Source: G965267605 sp965267605 (GTDB lineage Bacteria > Bacteroidota > Bacteroidia > Flavobacteriales_E > Vicingaceae). From it: 64,000 nucleotides of DNA. The first letter of the stretch is position 1; every line of letters starts with the position of its first letter. The notes beneath the pieces were generated by a model, which was not told the DNA's origin, searched no databases, and was given only the letters and a program-made list of their open reading frames with translations. The translations under genes were made by a program, and so were the position numbers. Of the stretch, positions 1-7,609 are shown piece after piece. Location: contig OZ254088.1 in the NCBI GenBank assembly GCA_965267605.1, forward strand, positions 2,604,001 to 2,668,000. The letters run 5' to 3'.

Positions 1-44
1 GGTAGTATTCTCTTCATCATCCGTGATTTATAATTCAACTTGGA

Positions 45-533
45 TTACTTCATTTTCTGCACCTTGAAGGATGCAATGTGCTGAGCGTTCTTGCTGGAAA
101 CCTTCAACACATAGTTGCCAGCCGCATAGTGAGATATATCCATGTGAACGGCAGATGCATTTTGGGTATAGGTTAACTGCCTGACCAATTTCCCCTGCAC
201 ATCATAAAGCTGCACGGAGAAATCCTGATCTGCATCTTTTAAAGTAATGTTCAGCTTATCAAAGGTTGGATTGGGAAAAACATTCACTTCGATCTTCTTA
301 CCAGCCTCAACGATACCTACACCACTTGTTTCTGGTTGCTGGAAACCTTGGGTAATCATGCTGTTCGTACTGGACACCGTCTCGATCATTACCTCTCCCA
401 CGGTGTTACTCAACGTGGCATTTGTTCCTACAAAGTAATCTCCCGTTGAACCAATCACCTGTGGCTCAATAGACTGACCTACACAAAAACAGCAAGTAAT
501 AATGCCTAAGGCGAACGCGATAACATGTCTCAT
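45..533 (-). CDS. Small secreted protein with T9SS type A sorting domain
   Basis: A 162-residue protein with a signal peptide ending near residue 20 (ITCCFCVGQS) and a short central region. The C-terminal ~75 residues are a T9SS type A sorting domain: the entry motif VFPNPTFDKL, then LYDVQGKLVRQL and a final KV-rich strand. Such domains direct proteins through the type IX system to the cell surface or medium. The middle (QVIGSTGDYFVGTNATLSNTV and following) resembles small Bacteroidota proteins that are little more than a sorting domain. On the minus strand the bases just upstream of the ATG contain CTAAAATTTTG, a possible -7 box. No specific function can be assigned. Confidence 0.85.
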   Translation of the reverse strand: MRHVIAFALGIITCCFCVGQSIEPQVIGSTGDYFVGTNATLSNTVGEVMIETVSSTNSMITQGFQQPETSGVGIVEAGKKIEVNVFPNPTFDKLNITLKDADQDFSVQLYDVQGKLVRQLTYTQNASAVHMDISHYAAGNYVLKVSSKNAQHIASFKVQKMK

Positions 534-691
534 TTCTCAAAATTTTAGAGCAGATGAATTCAGCAACAACTGCTCATTGCGGTTTTTATGAAATAAGACA
601 CAAACGGATTGGGTAGCAATGCAATTTTACCACGCTGTATGCCCGGATGAATATTCGGTAGCTTTCTATGAATATGGAAATGTGTGGTATC

Positions 692-2797
692 TCAAACCCT
701 GACACCTATAATACACACATCATCAATTTGCTCGTGCGCACCTCGCCACTCTTCAAACGCCTCGTTCAAGATCTCGTGTTGCTTTTCCATGGGTTCGTTC
801 TTGATCTCAAGCAGCAGTCGTTTAAACGGTCTGTACTTGAATTTCTTGCCGTTCTTGCCACCAAACTGATCGGCAAAACCATCGGAAAAAGTATATAACA
901 GATCCCCGGAACTAAGTTGAACATGCTGTGTGGTGAAGGGTGTTTGATCCATATACTTTCCAATAGGTTGCTTATCCGCTTTCAGCTCGGAAATGTAATG
1001 GGTCACATCTGTCACACTTCTTTCATTCTCTTTACCGTCAAGCCGTTTGACATGATACAGTGGATTGTTCGCGCCAGCGTACTGCAAGACCTTATGCTCC
1101 AAGTCCAGAACGCATAAGGCGATGTCCATTCCGTCCTTCACCTCTTCTTCACTCCGTTCAAAACGTTCAATAACCAGCTCTCTGGTCTGTGTAAGTATCT
1201 CACCTGGGTCCATAAGTCCCATCTCCTTCACACATCTATTCAACGCGTGCGAACACACAACACTTACCATTGCTCCCGGAACTCCATGACCAGTACAGTC
1301 TGCCACCGCATATAGAATCCTGGAGCCGGCATTCTCCATCCAGTAAAAATCTCCGGCTACAATATCTTTTGGTTTATAGAGTATGAAGCTCTGAGTAAGG
1401 TGCTCCTTCACCAATTTTCGAGGTGGTAGGATCGCATCTTGCAAACGTTTTGCGTAGCCAATGGAGTCCAGAATCTCTTTATTCTTTTCCTCCACCACCA
1501 GTTTTTGCTCTGAGATCATCTCATGGTCCCTTTGTTTTTGTTTGTAGCTGCGGAATATCACGATGGCCAGAACCAGCATCAAACCCAATCCCCCAGCTAA
1601 AGCCAGGTTCTGGATATTTCTTTTTCTCAATTCTACCTCACCTTTTGAAAGTGCCACCTCCTGAAGTGCGATCTGATTGGCCTTCTTCTCGCTCTCATAT
1701 TGAGCGCTCATTTTAACAATTTGTTCACTGTTCGCCTCACTCAGCAATTTGAGTTTCAGATCAGCATATTTCTTATAAAAGACAGCTGCATCTTCGAATT
1801 TATCGGTACGTAAGCTAGCTTCTGCATACGCTTCATAAGCTCCCGCCAATCTCTCAGGTGCATCTATGTAGTCAGCAAGTTCAATAGCCTTGCCAGCGTA
1901 TTCGAATGCTTTAGTGTGTTGACCTGTTCTAGAGTAAATGCCAGAAAGGTTAGCATATGCGATGGCAAGTCCATACGGATCATTCAGTTCTTCCATGATG
2001 GCAATACTCTGTTCGTTGTACGCAATGGCTTTTTCAAGGTCCTGCATTCGTGCAGCAATACTTGCCCTACCCATTAATGCATTGGCTTCTCCCACCCGGT
2101 CGCCAATGGCTCTTTTGATCTCGTAACCAAGTTGAAACAGAGAATCGGCAATGAGCTCTTCATCTTTCTTCATGTATACATTACCCATGTTCAGAAAAGC
2201 TCCCGAAATACCCCTGGAATCTTCTAACTCTCTCATGACTGCCAGCCCTTGCTCATAGTAGTTCAAGGCTTCATCGTAGTTTCCCATAGATTTGTACACA
2301 GCCCCAACATTGTTGTAGGTACTGGCAATACCTCTTTTGGATCCTATTTTCTCAGCGACCTTCAATGACTTCATATAGATCTTTATAGCCTCCGGATATT
2401 TCCCTATTTCCTGATACACATTGGCAAGATTGCCATAACATGAAACCAGCCCTTTCCAATTCTTCCTTTTCAAGCGGATCTCCGCTGACCGGTTAAACTT
2501 CTGAATAGCTAACTCGTAACGGGCCAACCTATGATACGCAATGGCTTCGTACATCTCACCACTGGCAATCCCGTACTCATAATTGACCTCTTCTGAAATG
2601 GAAGTAGATCTTTCAGCGAATGTCAACGCACTATCCGGATCGGTAAAGATCATACGCATATACGCTTCCCTGTATAAGTCTGCCTGATGTTTTTTGTCCT
2701 GAGTAGATTGAATCAGGTTCAGGATACTATCCAGTTCAGAACAGTAACTCTGGATTCCAAATGACATAACAATTACCAACAAGAAGGAGCGGATCAT
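692..2797 (-). CDS. TPR sensor with SpoIIE/PP2C-type serine phosphatase domain
   Basis: A 701-residue protein. Order: signal peptide or N-terminal anchor (IRSFLLVIVMSFG), about eight tetratricopeptide repeats to roughly residue 350, one membrane segment (LALAGGLGLMLVLAIVIF), a coiled linker containing EKNKEILDSIGYAKRLQDAI, then a PP2C/SpoIIE domain to the end. Metal-binding motifs are intact: GDFYWME, ADCTGHGVPGAMVS, DGMDIALC, YAGANNPL and SDGFADQFGG. Known relatives (RsbU, SpoIIE) dephosphorylate anti-anti-sigma STAS proteins; no STAS or RsbW gene is present here, so the substrate is unknown. TPRs lie outside the membrane and the phosphatase inside. The ATG at 2797 is preferred to a TTG at 2809. 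The same linker occurs in three other proteins of this window. Confidence 0.9.
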   Translation of the reverse strand: MIRSFLLVIVMSFGIQSYCSELDSILNLIQSTQDKKHQADLYREAYMRMIFTDPDSALTFAERSTSISEEVNYEYGIASGEMYEAIAYHRLARYELAIQKFNRSAEIRLKRKNWKGLVSCYGNLANVYQEIGKYPEAIKIYMKSLKVAEKIGSKRGIASTYNNVGAVYKSMGNYDEALNYYEQGLAVMRELEDSRGISGAFLNMGNVYMKKDEELIADSLFQLGYEIKRAIGDRVGEANALMGRASIAARMQDLEKAIAYNEQSIAIMEELNDPYGLAIAYANLSGIYSRTGQHTKAFEYAGKAIELADYIDAPERLAGAYEAYAEASLRTDKFEDAAVFYKKYADLKLKLLSEANSEQIVKMSAQYESEKKANQIALQEVALSKGEVELRKRNIQNLALAGGLGLMLVLAIVIFRSYKQKQRDHEMISEQKLVVEEKNKEILDSIGYAKRLQDAILPPRKLVKEHLTQSFILYKPKDIVAGDFYWMENAGSRILYAVADCTGHGVPGAMVSVVCSHALNRCVKEMGLMDPGEILTQTRELVIERFERSEEEVKDGMDIALCVLDLEHKVLQYAGANNPLYHVKRLDGKENERSVTDVTHYISELKADKQPIGKYMDQTPFTTQHVQLSSGDLLYTFSDGFADQFGGKNGKKFKYRPFKRLLLEIKNEPMEKQHEILNEAFEEWRGAHEQIDDVCIIGVRV

Positions 2798-2911
2798 GAA
2801 TAAAAGCAATGGTGTTGTATCAAGATAGCAACAGCCTCACTCAATTGCTGGGTAATTTAACATGCGACACCTCCACGTTAACAAAGCGTATGAATGGTTG
2901 AATATTCCAAA

Positions 2912-2943
2912 AAGAAAAAGCCCCACCTTTCAGCGGGGCTTCC
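2912..2943 (-). terminator. Intrinsic terminator after the SBBP-repeat T9SS gene
   Basis: AAGCCCC at 2918-2924 pairs with GGGGCTT at 2935-2941. Read on the minus strand the stem is followed by TTTTCTTTTT. It lies 45 bases beyond the stop of the minus-strand gene ending at 2988. Confidence 0.8.
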
Positions 2944-2987
2944 GGATAGAGTGGGATATACTACCCACTTCCATTCCTATGAAAAGA

Positions 2988-5687
2988 TCATTCCTTCACG
3001 AGTTTCTGGTGCCAAAACTCACCCCTGCAAACGAGCTCGAGAATATATACCCCGGAAGGAGATTGCAGCTGAAATTGATGGACGAACGTATTTACCTGAT
3101 CTGCTGCGTAATACAGCTTCCCGCTTACATCATATACCCGAATAGAAACATCATGAAGGCCACCTAGTTCAATCTGAACCGGACCATCTACGGGATTGGG
3201 GTATACCGAGACTCCTCCGAACAAATTGCCTTCCTCAACTCCGATCGTGACTATCGTTTCACAACTCGAAGTATCTACACACCCGTTGCTGGTTATCTCC
3301 ACCGCGTAATCACCATTGGCTGTAGCGATATAATTCTGCGCTGTTGCTCCCGGGATAACCGCGAAGTTGTTGTTACAATCCAACCATTGGTAGCTGGCTC
3401 CTGTCATGATCGCTGTGATGATCGGGTCAACGGTTACTACACTCACATCAACCGTATTAACAGTAAGGTTTAACGTAACCAAGCTGTCACATCCATTCGC
3501 TGCTCCACCAACAATATTATGCGTAGCCGTATTGTTGCTCGCGTAATAGGTATTGCCATCTATCCAAAGGAAGGAATCGCAAACGGTAACCACATCTGTT
3601 CCTGTAGCATGTGTAAGAATGGTCAGATTTAGTGTTACCAAGCTGTCACAACCGTTGGCCGCACCACCAACAATATTGTGGGTAGCGGTACTGGCACTGG
3701 TATAGTATGTATTACCATCTATCCACGTAACAGAATCGCATGCGGTAACGAAATCCGTTCCAGTGGAGCTTGGTATGATGGTTAGGTTTAGCGTAACCAT
3801 GCTATCACAACCATTGGCTGCACCACCAATAATGTTGTGCGTTGCTGAGTTGTTATTGTTGAAATATGTATTCCCGTCAATCCACAGCAATGAATCACAC
3901 GCGGTAACTACATCCACTCCGGTTGAACTATTGTTAAGCGTTAGATTAAGTGTGACTACACTATCGCAACCACTCGCTGCACCCGCTACGATCCTATGTG
4001 TGGCTGTATTGTTACTGGCATAGTATTTATTCCCATCTATCCACAACAGAGAATCACATGCTGTGATTACATCAATGCCAGTTGCAGTATAGTTGATGGT
4101 CAGGTTCAACGTAACTACGGAATCGCAACCTGAAATATTGATCAGGGTATCTTTAGCCGTATTGTTTGAACTGTAGTAGGTAATTCCGTTTATCCATTTA
4201 AGTGAATCACAGGCTGCACGTACATCTATTCCGGTATTGGGAACACAAGGCCCCAGCTTTTGTACAAAAACATCATAGCTCGTATTGGCGGTTAGGTTGG
4301 TAATTCCCGAAGTTGGGTCAAAGTCAACCGTGCCAGCAAACGCCCCGACAGCGTGCAGATTGCCAGACTGGTCTGCTGTAATACCATCGCCTATATCGGT
4401 AGAGGTATTACCTGCGGTAAATGCCCAAGCGAAGTTCCCACTCTGCCCATCTAATTTCTCTATGTATATGTCTGAGCTTCCCTGCGATGTGAAATTGCTC
4501 GTACCAGCACCGGGGTCAAAATCAACGGTACCTTCAAATCTACCTATGATATAAGCAGCCCCTGTGCCCATGGTATCAACCGTAATATCGTTGGCGTAAT
4601 CGAATCCGGTTCCTCCATAAGCCGCTCCCCACACAAAATTTCCACTGCCATCCAATTTCTGCACATACGCGTCATAAGCGCCATTAGCTGTGTGATTTTG
4701 TGTCCCGGCACCTGGGTCCAGATCAGTAGTACCAAAAAAGTAACCCACTGTATAAACGTTACCCAGTGCATCCACGGCAATACCTTCACCCGATTCACCA
4801 CCAGAACCCCCGAAGGAACGTGCCCAGGTCAAGTTACCGGCAGTGTTAAGTTTTACTACAAATGCATCCCTACCACTTGCGGTAAGGTTGAGGGTACCCC
4901 CATTCGGGTCAAAGTCGACCGTGTTCTCGAAATAACCTGCCACATATATTTGATCTGCATTGTCGGCTGCGATGGCAAATGCCCGTTCCGTGCCCGATGC
5001 CCCAATCGACTTAACCCAGATCAAATTTCCAGTCGGTGAAAGTTTTTGAATAAACACGTCATTGGATCCATTGGAAGTAAGGTTCACTACAGGAACACCC
5101 GGATCAAAATCAACGGTACCTGAGAAGAAACCTGTAACATACACGTTGCCCGCAGTATCAGTTACGATCGATTCCCCATTGTCAACCCCAGTGCTTCCAG
5201 CCGAAAAGGCCCATTGAAAATTCCCTGCCGCATTGAGCTTTAAGACAAATATTTCGTTGTTCGTGTTGCCCGCTGAGAGATTGAATGTGCCCGGACCAGG
5301 ATCAAAATCTACATTGTTCCCGGAAAAAGTACCGGTTACGTATACGTCTCCATTCTTATCTACAGTAATTGATTTCCCCTGATCCAGAACTGTTCCCCCA
5401 ATGGATTTGGCCCAAACAAAATTTCCATTGGCATCTAACTTCTGAATGAAAATATCTGTGCTCCCCACTGCAGAGAGATTGAACGTTGAAGCACCTGGAT
5501 CAAAATCAACCGTTCCCTGGTAAGAACCCGTTGTATATACATTTCCTGAGCCGTCTGTTACAACCGAAAAGCCCTCATCAAAACCAGTGCTTCCAGAAGA
5601 AATTGCCCATTCCAGCTTGTACTGAGCACTTGTATGAAGCGAGAAGAATATGAAGCCCGCTAGCAGATAGATAAATCGTAAAGTCAT
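2988..5687 (-). CDS. Secreted SBBP/beta-propeller protein with tandem repeats and T9SS domain
   Basis: An 899-residue protein with a signal peptide (LLAGFIFFSLHTSAQ). Residues ~25-480 hold about nine repeats of ~48 residues with the core GNVYTTGSYQGTVDFDPG, the pattern of SBBP (seven-bladed beta-propeller) repeats. Residues ~485-745 hold five near-identical ~52-residue repeats with cores TACDSLLWIDGNTYY and GGAANGCDSLVTLNLT. A short Ig-like segment and a T9SS type A sorting domain (VSVYPNPVDGPVQIEL) complete it. It should be secreted to the surface, probably as an adhesin or structural protein; ligand unknown. The internal repeats make this gene prone to recombination and misassembly. Confidence 0.85.
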   Translation of the reverse strand: MTLRFIYLLAGFIFFSLHTSAQYKLEWAISSGSTGFDEGFSVVTDGSGNVYTTGSYQGTVDFDPGASTFNLSAVGSTDIFIQKLDANGNFVWAKSIGGTVLDQGKSITVDKNGDVYVTGTFSGNNVDFDPGPGTFNLSAGNTNNEIFVLKLNAAGNFQWAFSAGSTGVDNGESIVTDTAGNVYVTGFFSGTVDFDPGVPVVNLTSNGSNDVFIQKLSPTGNLIWVKSIGASGTERAFAIAADNADQIYVAGYFENTVDFDPNGGTLNLTASGRDAFVVKLNTAGNLTWARSFGGSGGESGEGIAVDALGNVYTVGYFFGTTDLDPGAGTQNHTANGAYDAYVQKLDGSGNFVWGAAYGGTGFDYANDITVDTMGTGAAYIIGRFEGTVDFDPGAGTSNFTSQGSSDIYIEKLDGQSGNFAWAFTAGNTSTDIGDGITADQSGNLHAVGAFAGTVDFDPTSGITNLTANTSYDVFVQKLGPCVPNTGIDVRAACDSLKWINGITYYSSNNTAKDTLINISGCDSVVTLNLTINYTATGIDVITACDSLLWIDGNKYYASNNTATHRIVAGAASGCDSVVTLNLTLNNSSTGVDVVTACDSLLWIDGNTYFNNNNSATHNIIGGAANGCDSMVTLNLTIIPSSTGTDFVTACDSVTWIDGNTYYTSASTATHNIVGGAANGCDSLVTLNLTILTHATGTDVVTVCDSFLWIDGNTYYASNNTATHNIVGGAANGCDSLVTLNLTVNTVDVSVVTVDPIITAIMTGASYQWLDCNNNFAVIPGATAQNYIATANGDYAVEITSNGCVDTSSCETIVTIGVEEGNLFGGVSVYPNPVDGPVQIELGGLHDVSIRVYDVSGKLYYAADQVNTFVHQFQLQSPSGVYILELVCRGEFWHQKLVKE
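3440..4240 (-). repeat. Five tandem ~155-bp coding repeats
   Basis: Within the 899-residue gene a unit of about 51-53 codons occurs five times. Equivalent positions (the CDSL codons) fall near 3579, 3731, 3892, 4051 and 4204. Each unit encodes a variant of CDSLLWIDGNTYY followed by GGAANGCDS and VTLNLT. The first unit read by the ribosome (near 4204) is the most diverged. Confidence 0.85.
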
Positions 5688-5864
5688 CGTTCTTGTTTAA
5701 ATGTGATGGCGGTAAATCTAGTGGCAGGGTAAGGGGGAGTTAAGGTCGAGCGCATACTTTGGTGCCGATAACCGTTTTTTGTGTGCGAATGACAAGGGTA
5801 TCATCAACCGGCTTCACCAAATCACATTTTTTCTATTTTAATTCAACCCATTAGATTTTAGACC

Positions 5865-7511
5865 ATGTTGCTCGCGCGTCAGACTCTTATTTGGCTCCTT
5901 ATTGGAGCATGTTGCACATCATTATTCGGACAGGAACAATCCAAGGCTGATTACTATGCCCAACAGGTAGTAACTAATGAATTCGTCCATCCCAAAAAAG
6001 CGAGGGCATATATAGATACATTGAACATGTTGGGTGGATTGCCCGCCAGAGAAGGTCATTGGTTGAGGGCGCAACTGTGTTCCAATATCGGTGACAGTAT
6101 GCAGGTGGCGTACGAATTGATCATAGACTGTCTCGCTGAAAACATTCAGGCGCAAGACACTAGTATGATCATCGAATGCCTGATCACAAAATCCTTCATT
6201 GAACGAAATCTTCAACAATTCTATAGCTCATTGAATTCGCTGGGGTACGCCAGCAAACTCGCTACCGCTTCCAACCAATTGGTTTTTGTACCCAACATAG
6301 AATTGGACCTTGGCAATGCTTACCTGGATTTGACTGGTGACACAGCTGCTTCACTTGAACATTTACATAACTGTATTCGGGTTGCGGTACAAGTAAAAGA
6401 CTGGCGCTTTGCGTATGAAGCTCAACACTCTCTGGCAGAGATTCTTCTTGCACGTGGGCAAAAAGACCGCGCCATTGCAGAAACGCGAAAAGGTATGTCG
6501 TTCTCAGAGGAAATGGACGTCAACGACCCCACCCGTTATTTCGCGAACTACAAGTTTGGCTGTTTCCTAATTGAGATTGATAAATGTGAAGAGGCCATCG
6601 AACAGGGTAACATCTGTTACGCTAAAGGAAACGAGTTGGAAATGAACTATCTCCTATTCGGGGGCAGTATGTTGCTGGCAGAGGCTTATATGGAATGTGA
6701 AGATTTGGAAAAAGCGATGCATTACTCCAAAATAAATATTGAGTTAGGTGAAGCCAGTGGGGATATCTACGGACTTCTGGATGCCTATGAAATTGGATGG
6801 AGGATTCTGGAAAAGAAAGGAATGCACGAAGAAGCACTGCAAATGCTAAAGCAATTGAATACGTATGAATCGCAGATTAAGGATGAGTCTAAAGTGGTAG
6901 GTATGACCCGCGCGTTGTACAAAGGTGAACTAGCGCGAAGGGATATAGAAAAGGAAAAGATTGCTGTTGACCTCTCCCTTGCTCAGGAACGATCCAGACT
7001 TAAAACCTACCTCATTTCAAGTGCCGCCATCCTATTGCTGTTAATCACCATCTACACCGCAGTCCTTTATCGGAAAAGGAAACAAGAAGCAACGCTGAAC
7101 AGAATTCTGGCTGCATCCAACGAGGTGGTCAATAAGCAGAAAGAAGAACTTCTGAAAACACTACAGGAAAAAGAAAAGGAAGAGGGTTACTTCTACTTCA
7201 ATCAATCTGCCATCAAGGTGGAGTTCAAGGACATCATTCTACTGGAGTCTAGTAATAATTATGTCTTGATACATATAGCCGGCAGGAAAATACCGTTGCT
7301 GGAGAGAACCAAGATGATCCATCTGGTTCAACATTTTCCTGAAACTATGTTCGTGCGGATACATCGTTCCTACTACGTTAATGTCAATCATATTATCTCC
7401 AGACCTTCTAAATACGTAGTGAGGATGTCTAACGAGAAGATGCTTACCGCTTCACGGAATTATGTGTCGAACCTGGGAGACAAATTCATGCAAGAAGGAG
7501 CCACAGCGTGA
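5865..7511 (+). CDS. Membrane-tethered TPR-LytTR transcription regulator
   Basis: A 548-residue protein. A signal peptide (LIWLLIGACCTSLFGQ) is followed by degenerate TPR helices to about residue 375, one membrane segment (SSAAILLLLITIYTAVLY, ~385-403), a short coiled linker (NKQKEELLKTLQEKEKE) and a C-terminal LytTR DNA-binding domain (~435-545) with the hallmarks IILLESSNNYVLIH and FVRIHRSYYVNVNHI. LytTR domains normally sit in soluble response regulators; here the domain is anchored directly to a membrane sensor, so it would bind DNA at the membrane. Its stop overlaps the open frame of the next LytTR gene, suggesting one transcript. No receiver domain is present. Confidence 0.88.
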   Translation: MLLARQTLIWLLIGACCTSLFGQEQSKADYYAQQVVTNEFVHPKKARAYIDTLNMLGGLPAREGHWLRAQLCSNIGDSMQVAYELIIDCLAENIQAQDTSMIIECLITKSFIERNLQQFYSSLNSLGYASKLATASNQLVFVPNIELDLGNAYLDLTGDTAASLEHLHNCIRVAVQVKDWRFAYEAQHSLAEILLARGQKDRAIAETRKGMSFSEEMDVNDPTRYFANYKFGCFLIEIDKCEEAIEQGNICYAKGNELEMNYLLFGGSMLLAEAYMECEDLEKAMHYSKINIELGEASGDIYGLLDAYEIGWRILEKKGMHEEALQMLKQLNTYESQIKDESKVVGMTRALYKGELARRDIEKEKIAVDLSLAQERSRLKTYLISSAAILLLLITIYTAVLYRKRKQEATLNRILAASNEVVNKQKEELLKTLQEKEKEEGYFYFNQSAIKVEFKDIILLESSNNYVLIHIAGRKIPLLERTKMIHLVQHFPETMFVRIHRSYYVNVNHIISRPSKYVVRMSNEKMLTASRNYVSNLGDKFMQEGATA

Positions 7512-7609
7512 TTATCGTATTGGAAGGAAGCTTGGTGTACTCAGTAGCCCGTCTAATACTCTCTCATTTTACCAATATTTGTTTCTGCGGGAAAAGACAT
7601 ATCGAAGGC

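Noticed and set aside
3440..4260. Regularly spaced repeats that could suggest a CRISPR array
   Set aside because: The ~155-bp period is one continuous open frame encoding a protein repeat; there are no short identical repeats with unique spacers and no cas genes.
3763..5039. Long open frames on the plus strand opposite the 899-residue gene
   Set aside because: They mirror the repeats of the real gene, lack start signals and signal peptides, and encode low-quality composition.
7508..7609. GTG at 7508 as start of the propeller-LytTR gene
   Set aside because: It would place 34 unrelated residues before a clear signal peptide; the TTG at 7610 starts the signal exactly. The GTGA overlap keeps it as a weaker alternative.
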